Source: Clostridiales bacterium
GTDB taxonomy: Bacteria > Bacillota > Clostridia > Oscillospirales > Oscillospiraceae
Length of the DNA stretch: 64,000 bases
Reading direction: 5' to 3'
NCBI GenBank assembly: GCA_004555205.1
Contig: SFIY01000003.1
Location: forward strand, 62,001 to 126,000
Made by a program: the position numbers and the translations under genes
Shown: positions 31,770-41,066 of the stretch, one piece after another
How positions within the stretch are numbered: the stretch's first letter is position 1
Layout: each line of letters starts with the position of its first letter
Notes under the pieces: generated by a model
The model's input: the letters and a program-made list of their open reading frames with translations, nothing else
Databases searched by the model: none
Told to the model about the DNA's origin: nothing

Positions 31770-33833
31770 TTATTCGACGCCACGGTAGAAAAGGCCGCGG
31801 GTGTAATGCGGCGGCAGCCAGTCGCCCCGGCCCATATAGCGGCGCAGGACAGCCACGCACGCCTCCGGCGATTCCGTGGTGAAGCGCAGACGGGCATACT
31901 GCAAGCCTACGCGGCAATAGTCCGGTTTATCCGCCAAAAAGAGAATTTTGCTGTTTTCGATCTCGTTGCGGTGGCCGTAAACGGGGAGCAGGGGGAACCG
32001 AGCGCCGGTGCGGTCGGTGAGATAGTTCTCCTGTTGGCAGCGGCAGCCGGCGTTGTTGGCAATGACACAGTTTTCCGTGACCATCAAAGGCAGTGCCCCA
32101 TAGACAATGGCCTCGCAGGGGAGATATTTTTTCAGATCGCGTATCTGCTCATGGCGCAGCTCAAAGGACACCGTAGCGGTGGACAGACCCTGCTGCTTCA
32201 AAAACAGCAGCGCACGGGAGTTAAACACATTCAGACCGAAGTCGCCGCGCACCTCCAGTCCCAAATCCGCCACGACGGGCAGATGGCCCAGATTGCTGAC
32301 GGCCACGGCGGAAATGTGGGCGTGGTTTTGCAGTGTCTGACGGAAATACGCCTCGTCTGCCGTGCGGAAGATTCGCGGCAGGACGGCACAAAAGGTGGTT
32401 TGTCCGGCATAAGGGGACAAATCCAGTGTATCCAACAGCTCCAGCGGGATATACACCGTGTCGGGGCGGCAGGCGATCAATTCGGCCGTCAACTGCTCCG
32501 GCTTCATAATGGAGCAGGTGAGACGGGGAGATGACGGCGCCTCCTCGCAGTCGGGCAGGGCCGATGCAGGATAGGTGCGCCGCGCCGGCATGGCAAGAAG
32601 CTGCGCTTCCATGGCCTCCAGCGCGTCCCGGCGCAGGGCATTGACGGCGCTGGCAGGCAGCATCAGGCCGTCGTCCAGCGTGATGCGAATCTGCCGGACG
32701 GAAAACAGCGTGCCGCCGGTTTTGGACAGGCGCGTGCGCAGTTCCTCCTCCGTCAGAGAGCGGCTGCGCGCCGTTTCGGGCACGGCGCCCCGGACGGTGA
32801 CGGTATGGTGAGCGCAAGTGACGCTCAGCGCGGCAGGTGCGTCCTTGCGCACCGTGCAGTGCATGGTAACGGGGCGTGAGAAATGCTCCTTTTGGTATTC
32901 CGCCCTGACCTCGGCAAACCATTCCTCCGGCCAACGGGCATTCTCCGGACGCGTACCGAACATATGGGCGCCCTTTTTGCCCTGATAATAGCCGTCGGTG
33001 AAGCCGCTGCGGCTGAAGGCCTCCGCCAATTGACGGGCTTCTGCCTTGGTAGGGCCGCGCTTTTCATCCAGCAGCCGCCGGTAGACGGAGGTGATAACCG
33101 ACACATACTCCGGACGCTTCATGCGGCCCTCCAGCTTCAAACAGGCAACGCCCATCTCCGACAGCTCCTGCACATAGGCGGAGAGGTTGGCATCCTTCAG
33201 GCTCAGGGGGTGGCCGCCCTTGCAGGGACCGTTCACCCCGTAGGGCAGGCGGCAGGGCTGGGCACAGCGGCCGCGATTGCCGCTTCGGCCCCCGATGAGG
33301 GCGGACATTTCGCACTGGCCGGAATAGCACATACACAGCGCGCCGTGCAAAAAGGTCTCAATCTCCCCGCGGCAGCCACGGCAGATTTGAGCAATTTCCT
33401 CCCGTGAAAGCTCACGGGCCAGTACCACCCGCTCCATCCCCAAATCCACCGCGTAGTTGGCGCCGCCCAGGGTATGGAGGCTCATTTGCGTGCTGGCATG
33501 GATGGGGAGATCCGGTGCGACCTCCTGCGCCAGCGTCAGCACGCCCCAATCCTGCACCAAAACCGCGTCGGCGCCCATGCGGGACGCCTTGCGCAGCAGC
33601 TCCGCGGCTTCGCTCAGCTCGCGGTCGGTGAGCAGTGTATTCAGCGTGAGATAGACCTTAACGCCGCGCAAATGGCAATAGCGCACCGCCTGAGCAAACG
33701 ATTCGTCGGAAAAATTCCGGGCGCTGCGGCGGGCGTTGAATGCGCCGAAGCCCATATACACGGCATCCGCACCGCTCTGCACCGCGGCCACCATGGCCTC
33801 CCACGAACCGGCGGGAGAGAGAAGCTCGGTCAT
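31770..33833 (-). CDS. U32 family peptidase / RlhA-like RNA hydroxylation protein
   Basis: 687 aa. The N-terminal TIM-like half has MTELLSPAGSWEAMVAAVQSG and the U32 signature ETFLHGALCMCYSGQCEMS, with further cysteines (RCAQPC) suited to an iron-sulfur cluster. The middle part corresponds to the collagenase-like DUF3656 region. Long proteins of this family include RlhA, which hydroxylates C2501 of 23S rRNA, and relatives that hydroxylate tRNA uridine; peptidase activity is doubtful. Located 1 nt after zapA. Confidence 0.85.
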   Translation of the reverse strand: MTELLSPAGSWEAMVAAVQSGADAVYMGFGAFNARRSARNFSDESFAQAVRYCHLRGVKVYLTLNTLLTDRELSEAAELLRKASRMGADAVLVQDWGVLTLAQEVAPDLPIHASTQMSLHTLGGANYAVDLGMERVVLARELSREEIAQICRGCRGEIETFLHGALCMCYSGQCEMSALIGGRSGNRGRCAQPCRLPYGVNGPCKGGHPLSLKDANLSAYVQELSEMGVACLKLEGRMKRPEYVSVITSVYRRLLDEKRGPTKAEARQLAEAFSRSGFTDGYYQGKKGAHMFGTRPENARWPEEWFAEVRAEYQKEHFSRPVTMHCTVRKDAPAALSVTCAHHTVTVRGAVPETARSRSLTEEELRTRLSKTGGTLFSVRQIRITLDDGLMLPASAVNALRRDALEAMEAQLLAMPARRTYPASALPDCEEAPSSPRLTCSIMKPEQLTAELIACRPDTVYIPLELLDTLDLSPYAGQTTFCAVLPRIFRTADEAYFRQTLQNHAHISAVAVSNLGHLPVVADLGLEVRGDFGLNVFNSRALLFLKQQGLSTATVSFELRHEQIRDLKKYLPCEAIVYGALPLMVTENCVIANNAGCRCQQENYLTDRTGARFPLLPVYGHRNEIENSKILFLADKPDYCRVGLQYARLRFTTESPEACVAVLRRYMGRGDWLPPHYTRGLFYRGVE

Positions 33834-33834
33834 A

Positions 33835-34149
33835 TCAGCGCTTATTCTGCGCCTTGAACAACTGGCGCTTCAGCTCGGAAACCTCGTTCTTCGCCTGCGC
33901 GGCCTCGTCCAGATAGGCCTTCACCTGACGGCGCAGATTTTCCGAAGCCTCCTGTGTCTTATACAGCTCATCGGCAATGTTCAGCGCGGCCAACACGGCG
34001 GCGTCGGTACGACCCACATGGGTGCCGGTCATGACCTCCGTCATCTTTGCATCCACCAGTGAGCCCACCTTTTGCATGTAGGCGGCGCTCTCCTCGGCCA
34101 CCAGGGTATATTCCTCACCACAGATGTTCATGGTTACTCGATTTGCCAT
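33835..34149 (-). CDS. zapA: Cell division protein ZapA
   Basis: 104 aa, N-terminal beta-hairpin MANRVTMNICGEEYTLVAEE followed by a long C-terminal coiled coil (ENLRRQVKAYLDEAAQAKNEVSEL, shortened here to its core). ZapA crosslinks FtsZ filaments. First gene of the zapA-U32-dut-maf-mreC-mreD-mrdA-GH13 string. A TATATT/TATTAT-rich region just upstream is the probable promoter. Confidence 0.88.
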   Translation of the reverse strand: MANRVTMNICGEEYTLVAEESAAYMQKVGSLVDAKMTEVMTGTHVGRTDAAVLAALNIADELYKTQEASENLRRQVKAYLDEAAQAKNEVSELKRQLFKAQNKR

Positions 34150-34205
34150 ATGTGAAACCTCCTGTCATTTGTGTAGGTACAGATATGTATACATAATATA
34201 ATATA

Positions 34206-34245
34206 GCACAAAGGCGAAAGACTGTAAAGCCTTTCGCCTTTGTGC
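34206..34245. terminator. 15-bp perfect hairpin between ogt and zapA
   Basis: GCACAAAGGCGAAAG pairs perfectly with CTTTCGCCTTTGTGC across a 10-nt loop. There is no T tract on either side, so it may be a mRNA 3'-end stabiliser or a weak terminator of ogt. Confidence 0.55.
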
Positions 34246-34288
34246 CGTCCAAAAAGTGGTGTGGCCGTTTTGACGGACGAAAAAGAAT

Positions 34289-34747
34289 TTATTCGGAGGC
34301 GGCGGCCTGTTCCAGCTCCAGCAGGAAACGCTTAATGGCAAGGCCTCCGGCATAGCCGGTCAGCTTGCCGCCTGCGCCGATGACACGGTGGCAGGGGATG
34401 AAAAGGGGGAGGGGATTGCAATGATTGGCCATGCCCACGGCGCGGCAGGCTTTGGGGCGGCCGATGGCGGCGGCCTGCTGGGCGTAGGTGCGCGTCTGGC
34501 CGTAGGGAATATCGCAAAGGGCCGACCAGGCCGCCTGCTGGAAGGCGGTGCCCTGCGGTCTGAGCGGCAGGGCAAACGTGCGGCGCCGGGCGGCAAAATA
34601 CTCCGTCAACTGCTGCGCGGCATGCTGCAGCAGCGGTGTGGGCGGAGGGCTGACAGTCTCGCCGCCGAAGCGGAGCGCCGTAATGGCGCCGTCGGTCTCC
34701 TCGATTGTTAAAAGTCCGATGGGACTTTGCATGGTAAAGGCAGGCAT
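34289..34747 (-). CDS. ogt: Methylated-DNA-protein-cysteine methyltransferase
   Basis: Suicide repair of O6-alkylguanine. 152 aa from MPAFTMQSPIGLLTIEE; start at 34747 with AAAGGAG 8 nt upstream. The active-site block is FIPCHRVIGAGGKLTGYAGG with the acceptor Cys, preceded by the helix-turn-helix region GQTRTYAQQAAAIGRPKACR. There is no Ada N-terminal domain. It is divergent from the noc-like gene. Confidence 0.94.
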   Translation of the reverse strand: MPAFTMQSPIGLLTIEETDGAITALRFGGETVSPPPTPLLQHAAQQLTEYFAARRRTFALPLRPQGTAFQQAAWSALCDIPYGQTRTYAQQAAAIGRPKACRAVGMANHCNPLPLFIPCHRVIGAGGKLTGYAGGLAIKRFLLELEQAAASE

Positions 34748-34883
34748 AGCGTCATCTCCTTTTTTTTCTCCAGTATAGCACAAAGTGGGGCAAGGGCACA
34801 CATTTTTTATGTTTTCCCGACGGTTTTCGCCCGTCTTTGCGCACCGCACAGGGTACAATGAGGAGGAAAAGGAGGAGATGACC

Positions 34884-35696
34884 ATGAAAAACAACCCAAA
34901 AGGCGAATTTTTGTCCAGCCGCGTGCAATATCTGCCCATCAATCAGATCCGGCCCAATCCCCAGCAGCCGCGCCGCCATTTCGATGTGGAGGCATTGGAG
35001 GAACTGGCGGAGAGTATCCGTACATACGGCATTTTGCAGCCGCTGACCGTGCGGAAGGTGGCAGCCGGGTATGAGCTGGTGGCAGGAGAACGGCGATTGC
35101 GCGCATCGCGTATTGCACAGTTGAGAGAGGTGCCCTGCCTGGTGGCGCAGGTGGACGAGAAGGACTCGGCACTGCTGGCACTGATCGAGAATTTGCAGCG
35201 GCGGGATCTGGACTTCTGGGACGAGGCGGAGGCCATTGCAAGGCTCATCAGCCGCTACGACCTGAGCCAGGAGCAGGCCGCCAAAAAAATCGGAAAATCC
35301 CAATCGGCGGTGGCCAATAAACTGCGGCTGCTGCGGCTGAGTGACGGAGTGCGGCAAAAACTGCAGGAGGCGGGACTGACCGAGCGCCATGCCCGGGCGC
35401 TGCTGCGGCTGACGGATGAACAGGAGCAGCTACGCGTGATCGGGCACATTGTCAAGGGGCAGATGAATGTGGCACAGACCGAGGATTACATCGAGCGGCT
35501 TCTGCAGCAAAGGCAAACCGTGCCGCCCAAAGGGCGCACCACATACATCATCAAGGATGTGCGGCTGTTCCTCAACAGCATCAGTCGGGGACTTGACATG
35601 ATGCGCCAGGCGGGTGTGGAGGCCGACTGGGGACGGAAGGATACCGACGAGGCCATACTTTTGACTATTCGCATACCGAAAAAGGCCGAAATTTAG
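34884..35696 (+). CDS. noc: ParB/Noc-family DNA-binding protein
   Basis: Second ParB-family protein of the window, 270 aa: N-terminal domain with IRPNPQQPRRHFD, CTP-binding motif AGERRLRASRIAQ, helix-turn-helix DLSQEQAAKKIGKSQSAVAN and a C-terminal dimer domain. In relatives near the origin this paralogue is Noc, the nucleoid occlusion factor. ATG 34884 is chosen for the AGGAGG 8 nt upstream; an in-frame ATG at 34809 would add MFSRRFSPVFAHR, similar in character to the Noc membrane helix. Noc assignment is probable, not certain. Confidence 0.75.
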   Translation: MKNNPKGEFLSSRVQYLPINQIRPNPQQPRRHFDVEALEELAESIRTYGILQPLTVRKVAAGYELVAGERRLRASRIAQLREVPCLVAQVDEKDSALLALIENLQRRDLDFWDEAEAIARLISRYDLSQEQAAKKIGKSQSAVANKLRLLRLSDGVRQKLQEAGLTERHARALLRLTDEQEQLRVIGHIVKGQMNVAQTEDYIERLLQQRQTVPPKGRTTYIIKDVRLFLNSISRGLDMMRQAGVEADWGRKDTDEAILLTIRIPKKAEI

Positions 35697-35822
35697 GGAA
35701 TAATTCCCCACTTTGTAACCAATTTGAGTTGTTTTTTTCTATTTAGAAGTATATAATGCTACACGGCACAGTTTGCCGAAAAAGAGAGAAGTGCAATTCG
35801 TGTGTAAAAAGGAGAGGCAACG

Positions 35823-37517
35823 ATGAAAGTCGAAAAGGATATGCCCTTGGAGGAAACGGCGGAGAAGAAGCCGCCGCGCCGGAAGAAGCTATTATGGATT
35901 GTCGGCGGTGTTGTGGGCGGCCTGGCGGTTGCCTGTGCGGTCATCTGCGCGGTGGCAGCCGGCGGCAACAGGATTCTGAACCATACAAGCGTTCTGGGCG
36001 TGGATATGAGCGGTCTGACCCGTGAACAGGCCATTGCCCGCTGGCAGGAGCAGGGCGGGAATGCCTGCAAGGTCACGGTGATCCCCCTGACGGTGGACGG
36101 GGAAGAAACCGCCGAGGTGTCGCTGGAGGAGCTGGGTGTGACGGTCACGCCGGAGGAAGCCGCCGACGCAGCATGGAACGCAGGTCACGGCGGCAATTTC
36201 CTGAAAAACGGCTATGCCCTGGTGCGAAGCTGGATGGCAAAAACGGAGGCGGTGCCTGCCATAGCCGGTGTGACGGCCCAACAACTGCAAAAGAGCGTAC
36301 AGACGCTGAAAGAGAAGCTGGATATTGCGGCAATTGACGGCAGTTACCGTGTGGAGGCGGATAAGAAGGACGGATTCTACCTGACGAAATGCGCCGACGG
36401 CCGCACGGTGGACGGTGACAAGCTGTGCGCGGCACTGCTGGAGGCGCTGCAAAAGGGCGATCTGTCGGCGATCGACTGCCGGAGCGAAACAATAGAGGCC
36501 AAGCCGCTGGATGTGCAGAAGCTGCAAAAAGAGCTGTCCGGCGAGGCGAAAAACGCCTACTACCATGCCTCTACCGGTGAGATCACCGAGGGAAACCCCA
36601 GCGTGGAATTTGACGCGGCCAAGGCGCAGCAGCTAATGGACGAGGCGGAGGCGGGTAAGGAATTTGAAGTGCCGGCCAAGGTGACCGTCCCCAAGGTCAC
36701 CAAGAAAGATCTGGAGGGTCATCTCTTTACCGACCTGCTGGGCACCTATACCACCTATGCCAGCGGCTCCTGGGGCCGACTGATGAATGTCAGCAAGGCG
36801 GCCTCCATGATTAACGGCGCGGTGCTCAATACCGGCGAGCGGTTCAGCTATAACGAGGCGCTGGGCTATCAGAGCGCCGAGACCGGCTGGTATCCTGCAC
36901 CCGGCTATATCAACGGTAAGACCGTGGATATGTACGGCGGCGGCGTATGTCAGGTTTCCTCTACGCTGTACTACGCCACGCTGCTGGCCAACCTGAAGAT
37001 CGTGACGCGCTACTGCCACCAGTTTGCACCCGGCTACATCACCTGGGGCTGCGATGCCACCGTTTCTGAAGGCGCCGTGGACTTCGTATTTGAAAACGAC
37101 AGGGATTATCCCATCAAGATCGTGGCATACGATTATAACAACTATGTCACCGTGGAGATCTACGGCACCAAGGTGGACGACCACTATGTACAGATGGTCA
37201 GCAAGACGCTGGATGTGACCGATTACAAGGTCGTTGAGAAGAAAACCGACAAGCTGGCCGCCGGTGTGCGCAAGGTGGAGCAGACGCCCTACACCGGTTA
37301 CTACGTCAAGACCTGGCGCTATGTGTATGACGGCAACGGCAATCTGATCTCCAGCGATCTGGAGGCGGTCAGCGATTATGAGGCGCGGGATGAGATCATT
37401 CTGGTGGGCACGAAGCAGGAATCCAAACCGGCTGTCAAGCCGCCGCAGGAGCCGACGCCTACCCCCGATCCGGAACCGCCTCTGACCCCCGAACCGGAAA
37501 CGGAGCCTGCGGCATAA
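35823..37517 (+). CDS. VanW-family cell-surface protein with peptidoglycan-binding-like domains
   Basis: 564 aa. Short cytoplasmic charged start, one TM segment (about residues 24-46, LLWIVGGVVGGLAVACAVIC), then extracellular repeats of the YoaR/PG_binding_4 type (residues 55-270), a VanW domain (about 285-420) with FSYNEALGYQSAETGW and GGGVCQVSSTLYYATLL, a G5-like beta domain, and a Pro/Glu-rich tail. The role of VanW domains is unknown; envelope or L,D-transpeptidase-like work is suspected. Transcribed alone up to a strong terminator. Confidence 0.85.
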   Translation: MKVEKDMPLEETAEKKPPRRKKLLWIVGGVVGGLAVACAVICAVAAGGNRILNHTSVLGVDMSGLTREQAIARWQEQGGNACKVTVIPLTVDGEETAEVSLEELGVTVTPEEAADAAWNAGHGGNFLKNGYALVRSWMAKTEAVPAIAGVTAQQLQKSVQTLKEKLDIAAIDGSYRVEADKKDGFYLTKCADGRTVDGDKLCAALLEALQKGDLSAIDCRSETIEAKPLDVQKLQKELSGEAKNAYYHASTGEITEGNPSVEFDAAKAQQLMDEAEAGKEFEVPAKVTVPKVTKKDLEGHLFTDLLGTYTTYASGSWGRLMNVSKAASMINGAVLNTGERFSYNEALGYQSAETGWYPAPGYINGKTVDMYGGGVCQVSSTLYYATLLANLKIVTRYCHQFAPGYITWGCDATVSEGAVDFVFENDRDYPIKIVAYDYNNYVTVEIYGTKVDDHYVQMVSKTLDVTDYKVVEKKTDKLAAGVRKVEQTPYTGYYVKTWRYVYDGNGNLISSDLEAVSDYEARDEIILVGTKQESKPAVKPPQEPTPTPDPEPPLTPEPETEPAA

Positions 37518-37537
37518 TGTAAGAAAATAAGGCACAT

Positions 37538-37570
37538 AAAAAGGACACAACCCTGCGGTTGTGTCCTTTA
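37538..37570. terminator. Terminator between the vanW-like gene and prmA
   Basis: AAGGACACAACC-CTGC-GGTTGTGTCCTT followed by TATT, symmetrical enough to serve both convergent genes. Confidence 0.88.
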
Positions 37571-37599
37571 TTCGTGGGTGAAATTTATTTACCGGCTTT

Positions 37600-38553
37600 T
37601 TACCGGCACAGATAGCTGAACCAGCCCTCGCTCTGACGGGTTTCCAGAATCGTCCAGCCGTTGCCAAGCAGGCAAGCGGCCACTTCCTCGGCCCGGTCGT
37701 CAATAATGCCCGAACAGAGGAACAGGCCGTCCTTTTTCAAAAACGGGCGGAGCTGCGCAGCAAGACTTATAATCACATCGGCCACAATGTTGGCCACAAT
37801 CACATCGTATCCGGTACCAAATTCGCTCCGGAGCCGGCAATCGGACAGCACATCGCCCCAGCGCACGGTGTAGCGGTCCTTGCCCACGCCGTTGAGTGCA
37901 GCATTTTCGTAGGCTACCTCCACGCACTTTTCGTCAATGTCGCAGGCAAAGGCGCGGTCGGCGCCCAAAAGCAGCGCCGCGATGGACAGAATACCGCTGC
38001 CGCAGCCCAAATCCAGCACTTTTTCGCCGCCGTGGATATGCTTTTCCAGTGCCGTCAGGCACAGGCGCGTAGTGGCATGGCTGCCGGTGCCGAAGGTAAG
38101 GCCGGGATTGAGTACCAGCGGAATACGGCCCTGCGTGTTGGCCTGCTCCCACTCCGGCACCACGATCAGGCGCTCACCGATTTCCATGGGCTTATAAAAC
38201 TGCTTCCAATTATTCTCCCAATCGGCATCGCAGAGGCTACCCGAGGTAAGGGTCAGCGGAGCATACTCGCTGTGCTGCGAGCGCAAGTCCTCCAGCGCCG
38301 TGCGCACCTGCGCCAAAACGGCATGACCTGCCGCGCTGTCCTCCAGATAGAAGGTGATGCGGCACACGCCCTGCTTCTGCCGCAGCAGCGCCTCGTCCAC
38401 ATAGTCCCAGTACTGGCGGTTATGCTCCAGAAAATCATGGAAATCACCCTCCTCGTCAATGACAAGACCGGTGATGCCCAGATCTTCCAGCAGCATACTG
38501 ACGCGGTCAATACCGGCAGGGGTGGTATCGATTGTCAATTCCAGCCAGTTCAT
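37600..38553 (-). CDS. prmA: Ribosomal protein L11 methyltransferase
   Basis: SAM-dependent methylation of L11 (317 aa). N-terminal ferredoxin-like recognition domain, then FGTGSHATTRLCL and the SAM motif VLDLGCGSGILSIAALLLGA, and VIVANIVADVI in place of the usual NILA motif. It starts 3 nt after the degV stop, forming a two-gene operon. Confidence 0.93.
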   Translation of the reverse strand: MNWLELTIDTTPAGIDRVSMLLEDLGITGLVIDEEGDFHDFLEHNRQYWDYVDEALLRQKQGVCRITFYLEDSAAGHAVLAQVRTALEDLRSQHSEYAPLTLTSGSLCDADWENNWKQFYKPMEIGERLIVVPEWEQANTQGRIPLVLNPGLTFGTGSHATTRLCLTALEKHIHGGEKVLDLGCGSGILSIAALLLGADRAFACDIDEKCVEVAYENAALNGVGKDRYTVRWGDVLSDCRLRSEFGTGYDVIVANIVADVIISLAAQLRPFLKKDGLFLCSGIIDDRAEEVAACLLGNGWTILETRQSEGWFSYLCR

Positions 38554-38556
38554 ATG

Positions 38557-39429
38557 TTACCGTTCACTTCCTATGAAAAACAGTCCCAGCGTATTGGGGC
38601 CGGCATGGCTGCCGATGACGGGGCCGATATAGTTGATATACACCGTCTTGACACCAAGGCGCGTTTTCAATTCCTCCGCCACCATGCGGGCGTCTGCTTC
38701 GCAGTCGGCATGGCAGATGAACATGGTCTGCTTCTCCGGCTCAATGGCCAGACGCTCCACCGCATCCACCAGCGCCTTCAGGCTGCCCTTGCGTCCGCGC
38801 GCTTTGCCCACGGCAGTCAGCTTGCCCTCGTCCGACATATGCATGACCGGCTTGATGGACAGCATGGTGCCCACCAGTGCCGTGGTGGCAGATACGCGGC
38901 CGCCCATTTTCAGATAGTTCAGATCATCCACGGTGAACCAATGGCAGATGCTGCCCTTGGTTTGCTCCGCCCAGGCCGCCAACTCCTCGGCGCTCAGGCC
39001 CTTTTTCTTCTGCTCGCTTGCCAGATACAGCAGCAGCCCCTGCCCCAGAGAAGCGCACAGCGTGTCAACCACATAAATGTGCGCATCGGGGAAGTCCGCA
39101 ATCACTTCATCGGCGGCAATCACCGCAGACTGGTAGGTGGTGGACAGCGCTGAAGAAAAGCTCAGGCAGACAATGTCCTTGCCCTGCGCCAACACGGCAC
39201 GCATGGCATCCTCAAACTGCCCCACATTCACGGCCGAGGTAGTGGCCAGCATGCCGGAACGCATTTTCCGATAAAATTCCTCAAAGCTGATGCCGGAGCC
39301 ATCCAGCATATTGGGATAATCCTTGCCGTCCATGTGCAGCATCAACGGCAGCACATATAAGTCCATCTGCTGCGCCATATAAGCATTCAGATCGCAGCAG
39401 CTATCGGTCATGATAACATAATCTCGCAT
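38557..39429 (-). CDS. DegV family fatty-acid-binding protein
   Basis: 290 aa with the two EDD-fold domains: YVIMTDSCCDLN at the start, LSFSSALSTTYQSA at the lipid-binding site (residues about 90-105), DTLCASLGQGLLLY, and a C-terminal GPVIGSHAGPNTLGLFFIG. DegV/FakB proteins hold a fatty acid for phosphorylation by FakA. The FakA kinase is not in the window. Confidence 0.92.
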   Translation of the reverse strand: MRDYVIMTDSCCDLNAYMAQQMDLYVLPLMLHMDGKDYPNMLDGSGISFEEFYRKMRSGMLATTSAVNVGQFEDAMRAVLAQGKDIVCLSFSSALSTTYQSAVIAADEVIADFPDAHIYVVDTLCASLGQGLLLYLASEQKKKGLSAEELAAWAEQTKGSICHWFTVDDLNYLKMGGRVSATTALVGTMLSIKPVMHMSDEGKLTAVGKARGRKGSLKALVDAVERLAIEPEKQTMFICHADCEADARMVAEELKTRLGVKTVYINYIGPVIGSHAGPNTLGLFFIGSER

Positions 39430-39545
39430 CGTATGAGCCTCCTTTTCAAGGAATAGAATACTTCTTTTATACCATGTTTTGGCAATAATTAAAAGGGAAT
39501 AGAAAAAGTTTATAATTTGTTCATCTACTGGTAAATATTTCCAAA

Positions 39546-40913
39546 TTATTTTCCCACGCAGAAGCGGGAGAAGATGGTGGCCACCAGATCCTCGCGGAGG
39601 CTCTTGCCGTTCAGCTCACCCAAGGCGGAGAGTGCATTTTCCACGTCAGAGAGCACCACGTCCGGCGTCATGCCGATGCGCAGCGCACTGCGTGCCTCTC
39701 GAACGGCGTTCCATGCACGGCTCACGGCACCGGCCTGGCGGGCATTGGTGAGCAGCTCGCCCTGCGCCGCGCTGCCGGCAGGATAGAGGGAGGTGATGTG
39801 GTCGGTCAGCGTGGTGATGCCTTCGCCGGTTTTGGCGGAGAGGGAAATCACGTTATCAAAGCGGTCCGCCAGCGCGCCCACGTCTATGCGGCGCGGCAGG
39901 TCGGCCTTATTGACGATGACCACAAGGTTCGCTACGCCCTCCGCCACGGCGATGGCGGCCTCGTCCTCCGCATCCAGGGGGGCCGAGCCGTCCAGCACCA
40001 GCAGGGCCAGCGACGCCTTCCCGGCAGCAACGCGGGAGCGCTCCACGCCGATCTTCTCCACGCTGTCGGCGGTTTCGCGGATGCCGGCGGTATCGATCAG
40101 GCGCAGCAGCACATGGTCAAGACGCACCTTTTCCTCCACCGTGTCGCGGGTGGTACCGGCCACATCGGTGACGATGGCACGCTCGTAGCCCAAAAGCGCA
40201 TTGAGCAGGGAGGATTTGCCGGCATTGGGCTTGCCCAGAATCACCGTGGGCACGCCTGATTTCAGCAGCTTGCCACGGGAGAAGGTGGCCAGCAGCTCCT
40301 GCAATTTATTTTCGCTGCGGCGCAGAGTGTCCAGCAGTTCTGCGCGCTGCAGGTCCTCAATGTCCTCGTCGGGGTAATCCACCACCGCGTAAAAGCGGCT
40401 GACGACCGCCATAAGCGCCTCATAGATCTCCTCTACCGTGCGGCTGAGCGTGCCGGAGAGCTGTCCCACCGCGTTGCGGGCGGCTTCAGCAGTTTCGGCG
40501 TCGATCAGGTCAACGACGGCTTCGGCCTGAATGAGGTCCATGCGGCCGTTTAAAAAGGCGCGGCGGGTAAACTCGCCGCCCTTGGCCTGCCGTGCGCCCT
40601 TGGCAAAGAGGGAGGTCAACCCCTCGTTGAGCACGATGGGTGAGCCGTGGCAATGGATCTCGGCGCAGTCCTCGCCGGTATAGCTGTTCGGCGCGCGAAA
40701 CAGTACGCACAGGGCGTTGTCAATCACGCGGCCGGCGCTGTCCAGCAGCGTGCCGTAGACCATGTTGCGTCCATCCTGCGCGGACATGGGTTTGCCGTTT
40801 TTAGGACAAAACACGCCGTCTAGAATGGCGCAGGTGTCCGGGCCGCTCAGACGCAGTATGCCGATGGCGGAGGGGGCTTGCGCCGTGGCGATGGCGGCAA
40901 TGGTATCATTCAT
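39546..40913 (-). CDS. mnmE: tRNA modification GTPase MnmE
   Basis: With MnmG makes the cmnm5 group on wobble uridine. 455 aa from MNDTIAAIATAQAP; start at 40913 with AAAGGAG 9 nt upstream (the reading frame stays open further but without homology). N-terminal formyl-THF domain, G domain inserted in a helical domain with GKPNAGKSSLLNALL, DVAGTTRD, DTAGIRE and NKADL, and the C-terminal FCVGK, whose Cys is conserved. MnmG is not adjacent, unlike the common origin cluster. Confidence 0.95.
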   Translation of the reverse strand: MNDTIAAIATAQAPSAIGILRLSGPDTCAILDGVFCPKNGKPMSAQDGRNMVYGTLLDSAGRVIDNALCVLFRAPNSYTGEDCAEIHCHGSPIVLNEGLTSLFAKGARQAKGGEFTRRAFLNGRMDLIQAEAVVDLIDAETAEAARNAVGQLSGTLSRTVEEIYEALMAVVSRFYAVVDYPDEDIEDLQRAELLDTLRRSENKLQELLATFSRGKLLKSGVPTVILGKPNAGKSSLLNALLGYERAIVTDVAGTTRDTVEEKVRLDHVLLRLIDTAGIRETADSVEKIGVERSRVAAGKASLALLVLDGSAPLDAEDEAAIAVAEGVANLVVIVNKADLPRRIDVGALADRFDNVISLSAKTGEGITTLTDHITSLYPAGSAAQGELLTNARQAGAVSRAWNAVREARSALRIGMTPDVVLSDVENALSALGELNGKSLREDLVATIFSRFCVGK

Positions 40914-41010
40914 AGGAACGCTCTCCTTTATATGCAGCAATATATTTATTTTATCACATCGCATGTGAAAAGGGAAGTGGCGGAAAATTGTAAAAATCCG
41001 CGCTGCGCTC

Positions 41011-41039
41011 TTTACGAAAAAAGAGTTATCGTGTAAAAT
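41011..41039 (+). promoter_or_regulatory. Promoter of dnaD-dnaI
   Basis: TTTACG, 17 bp, TAAAAT, 27 bp before the dnaD start; the site sits in the 153-bp region divergent from mnmE. Confidence 0.65.
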
Positions 41040-41066
41040 AGAGGAAAAATGGGGAGGAGGTGCGCC

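Noticed and set aside
34206..34245. 15-bp perfect hairpin as a regulatory operator
   Set aside because: It has no match elsewhere in the window and its place behind ogt fits a 3'-end structure better.
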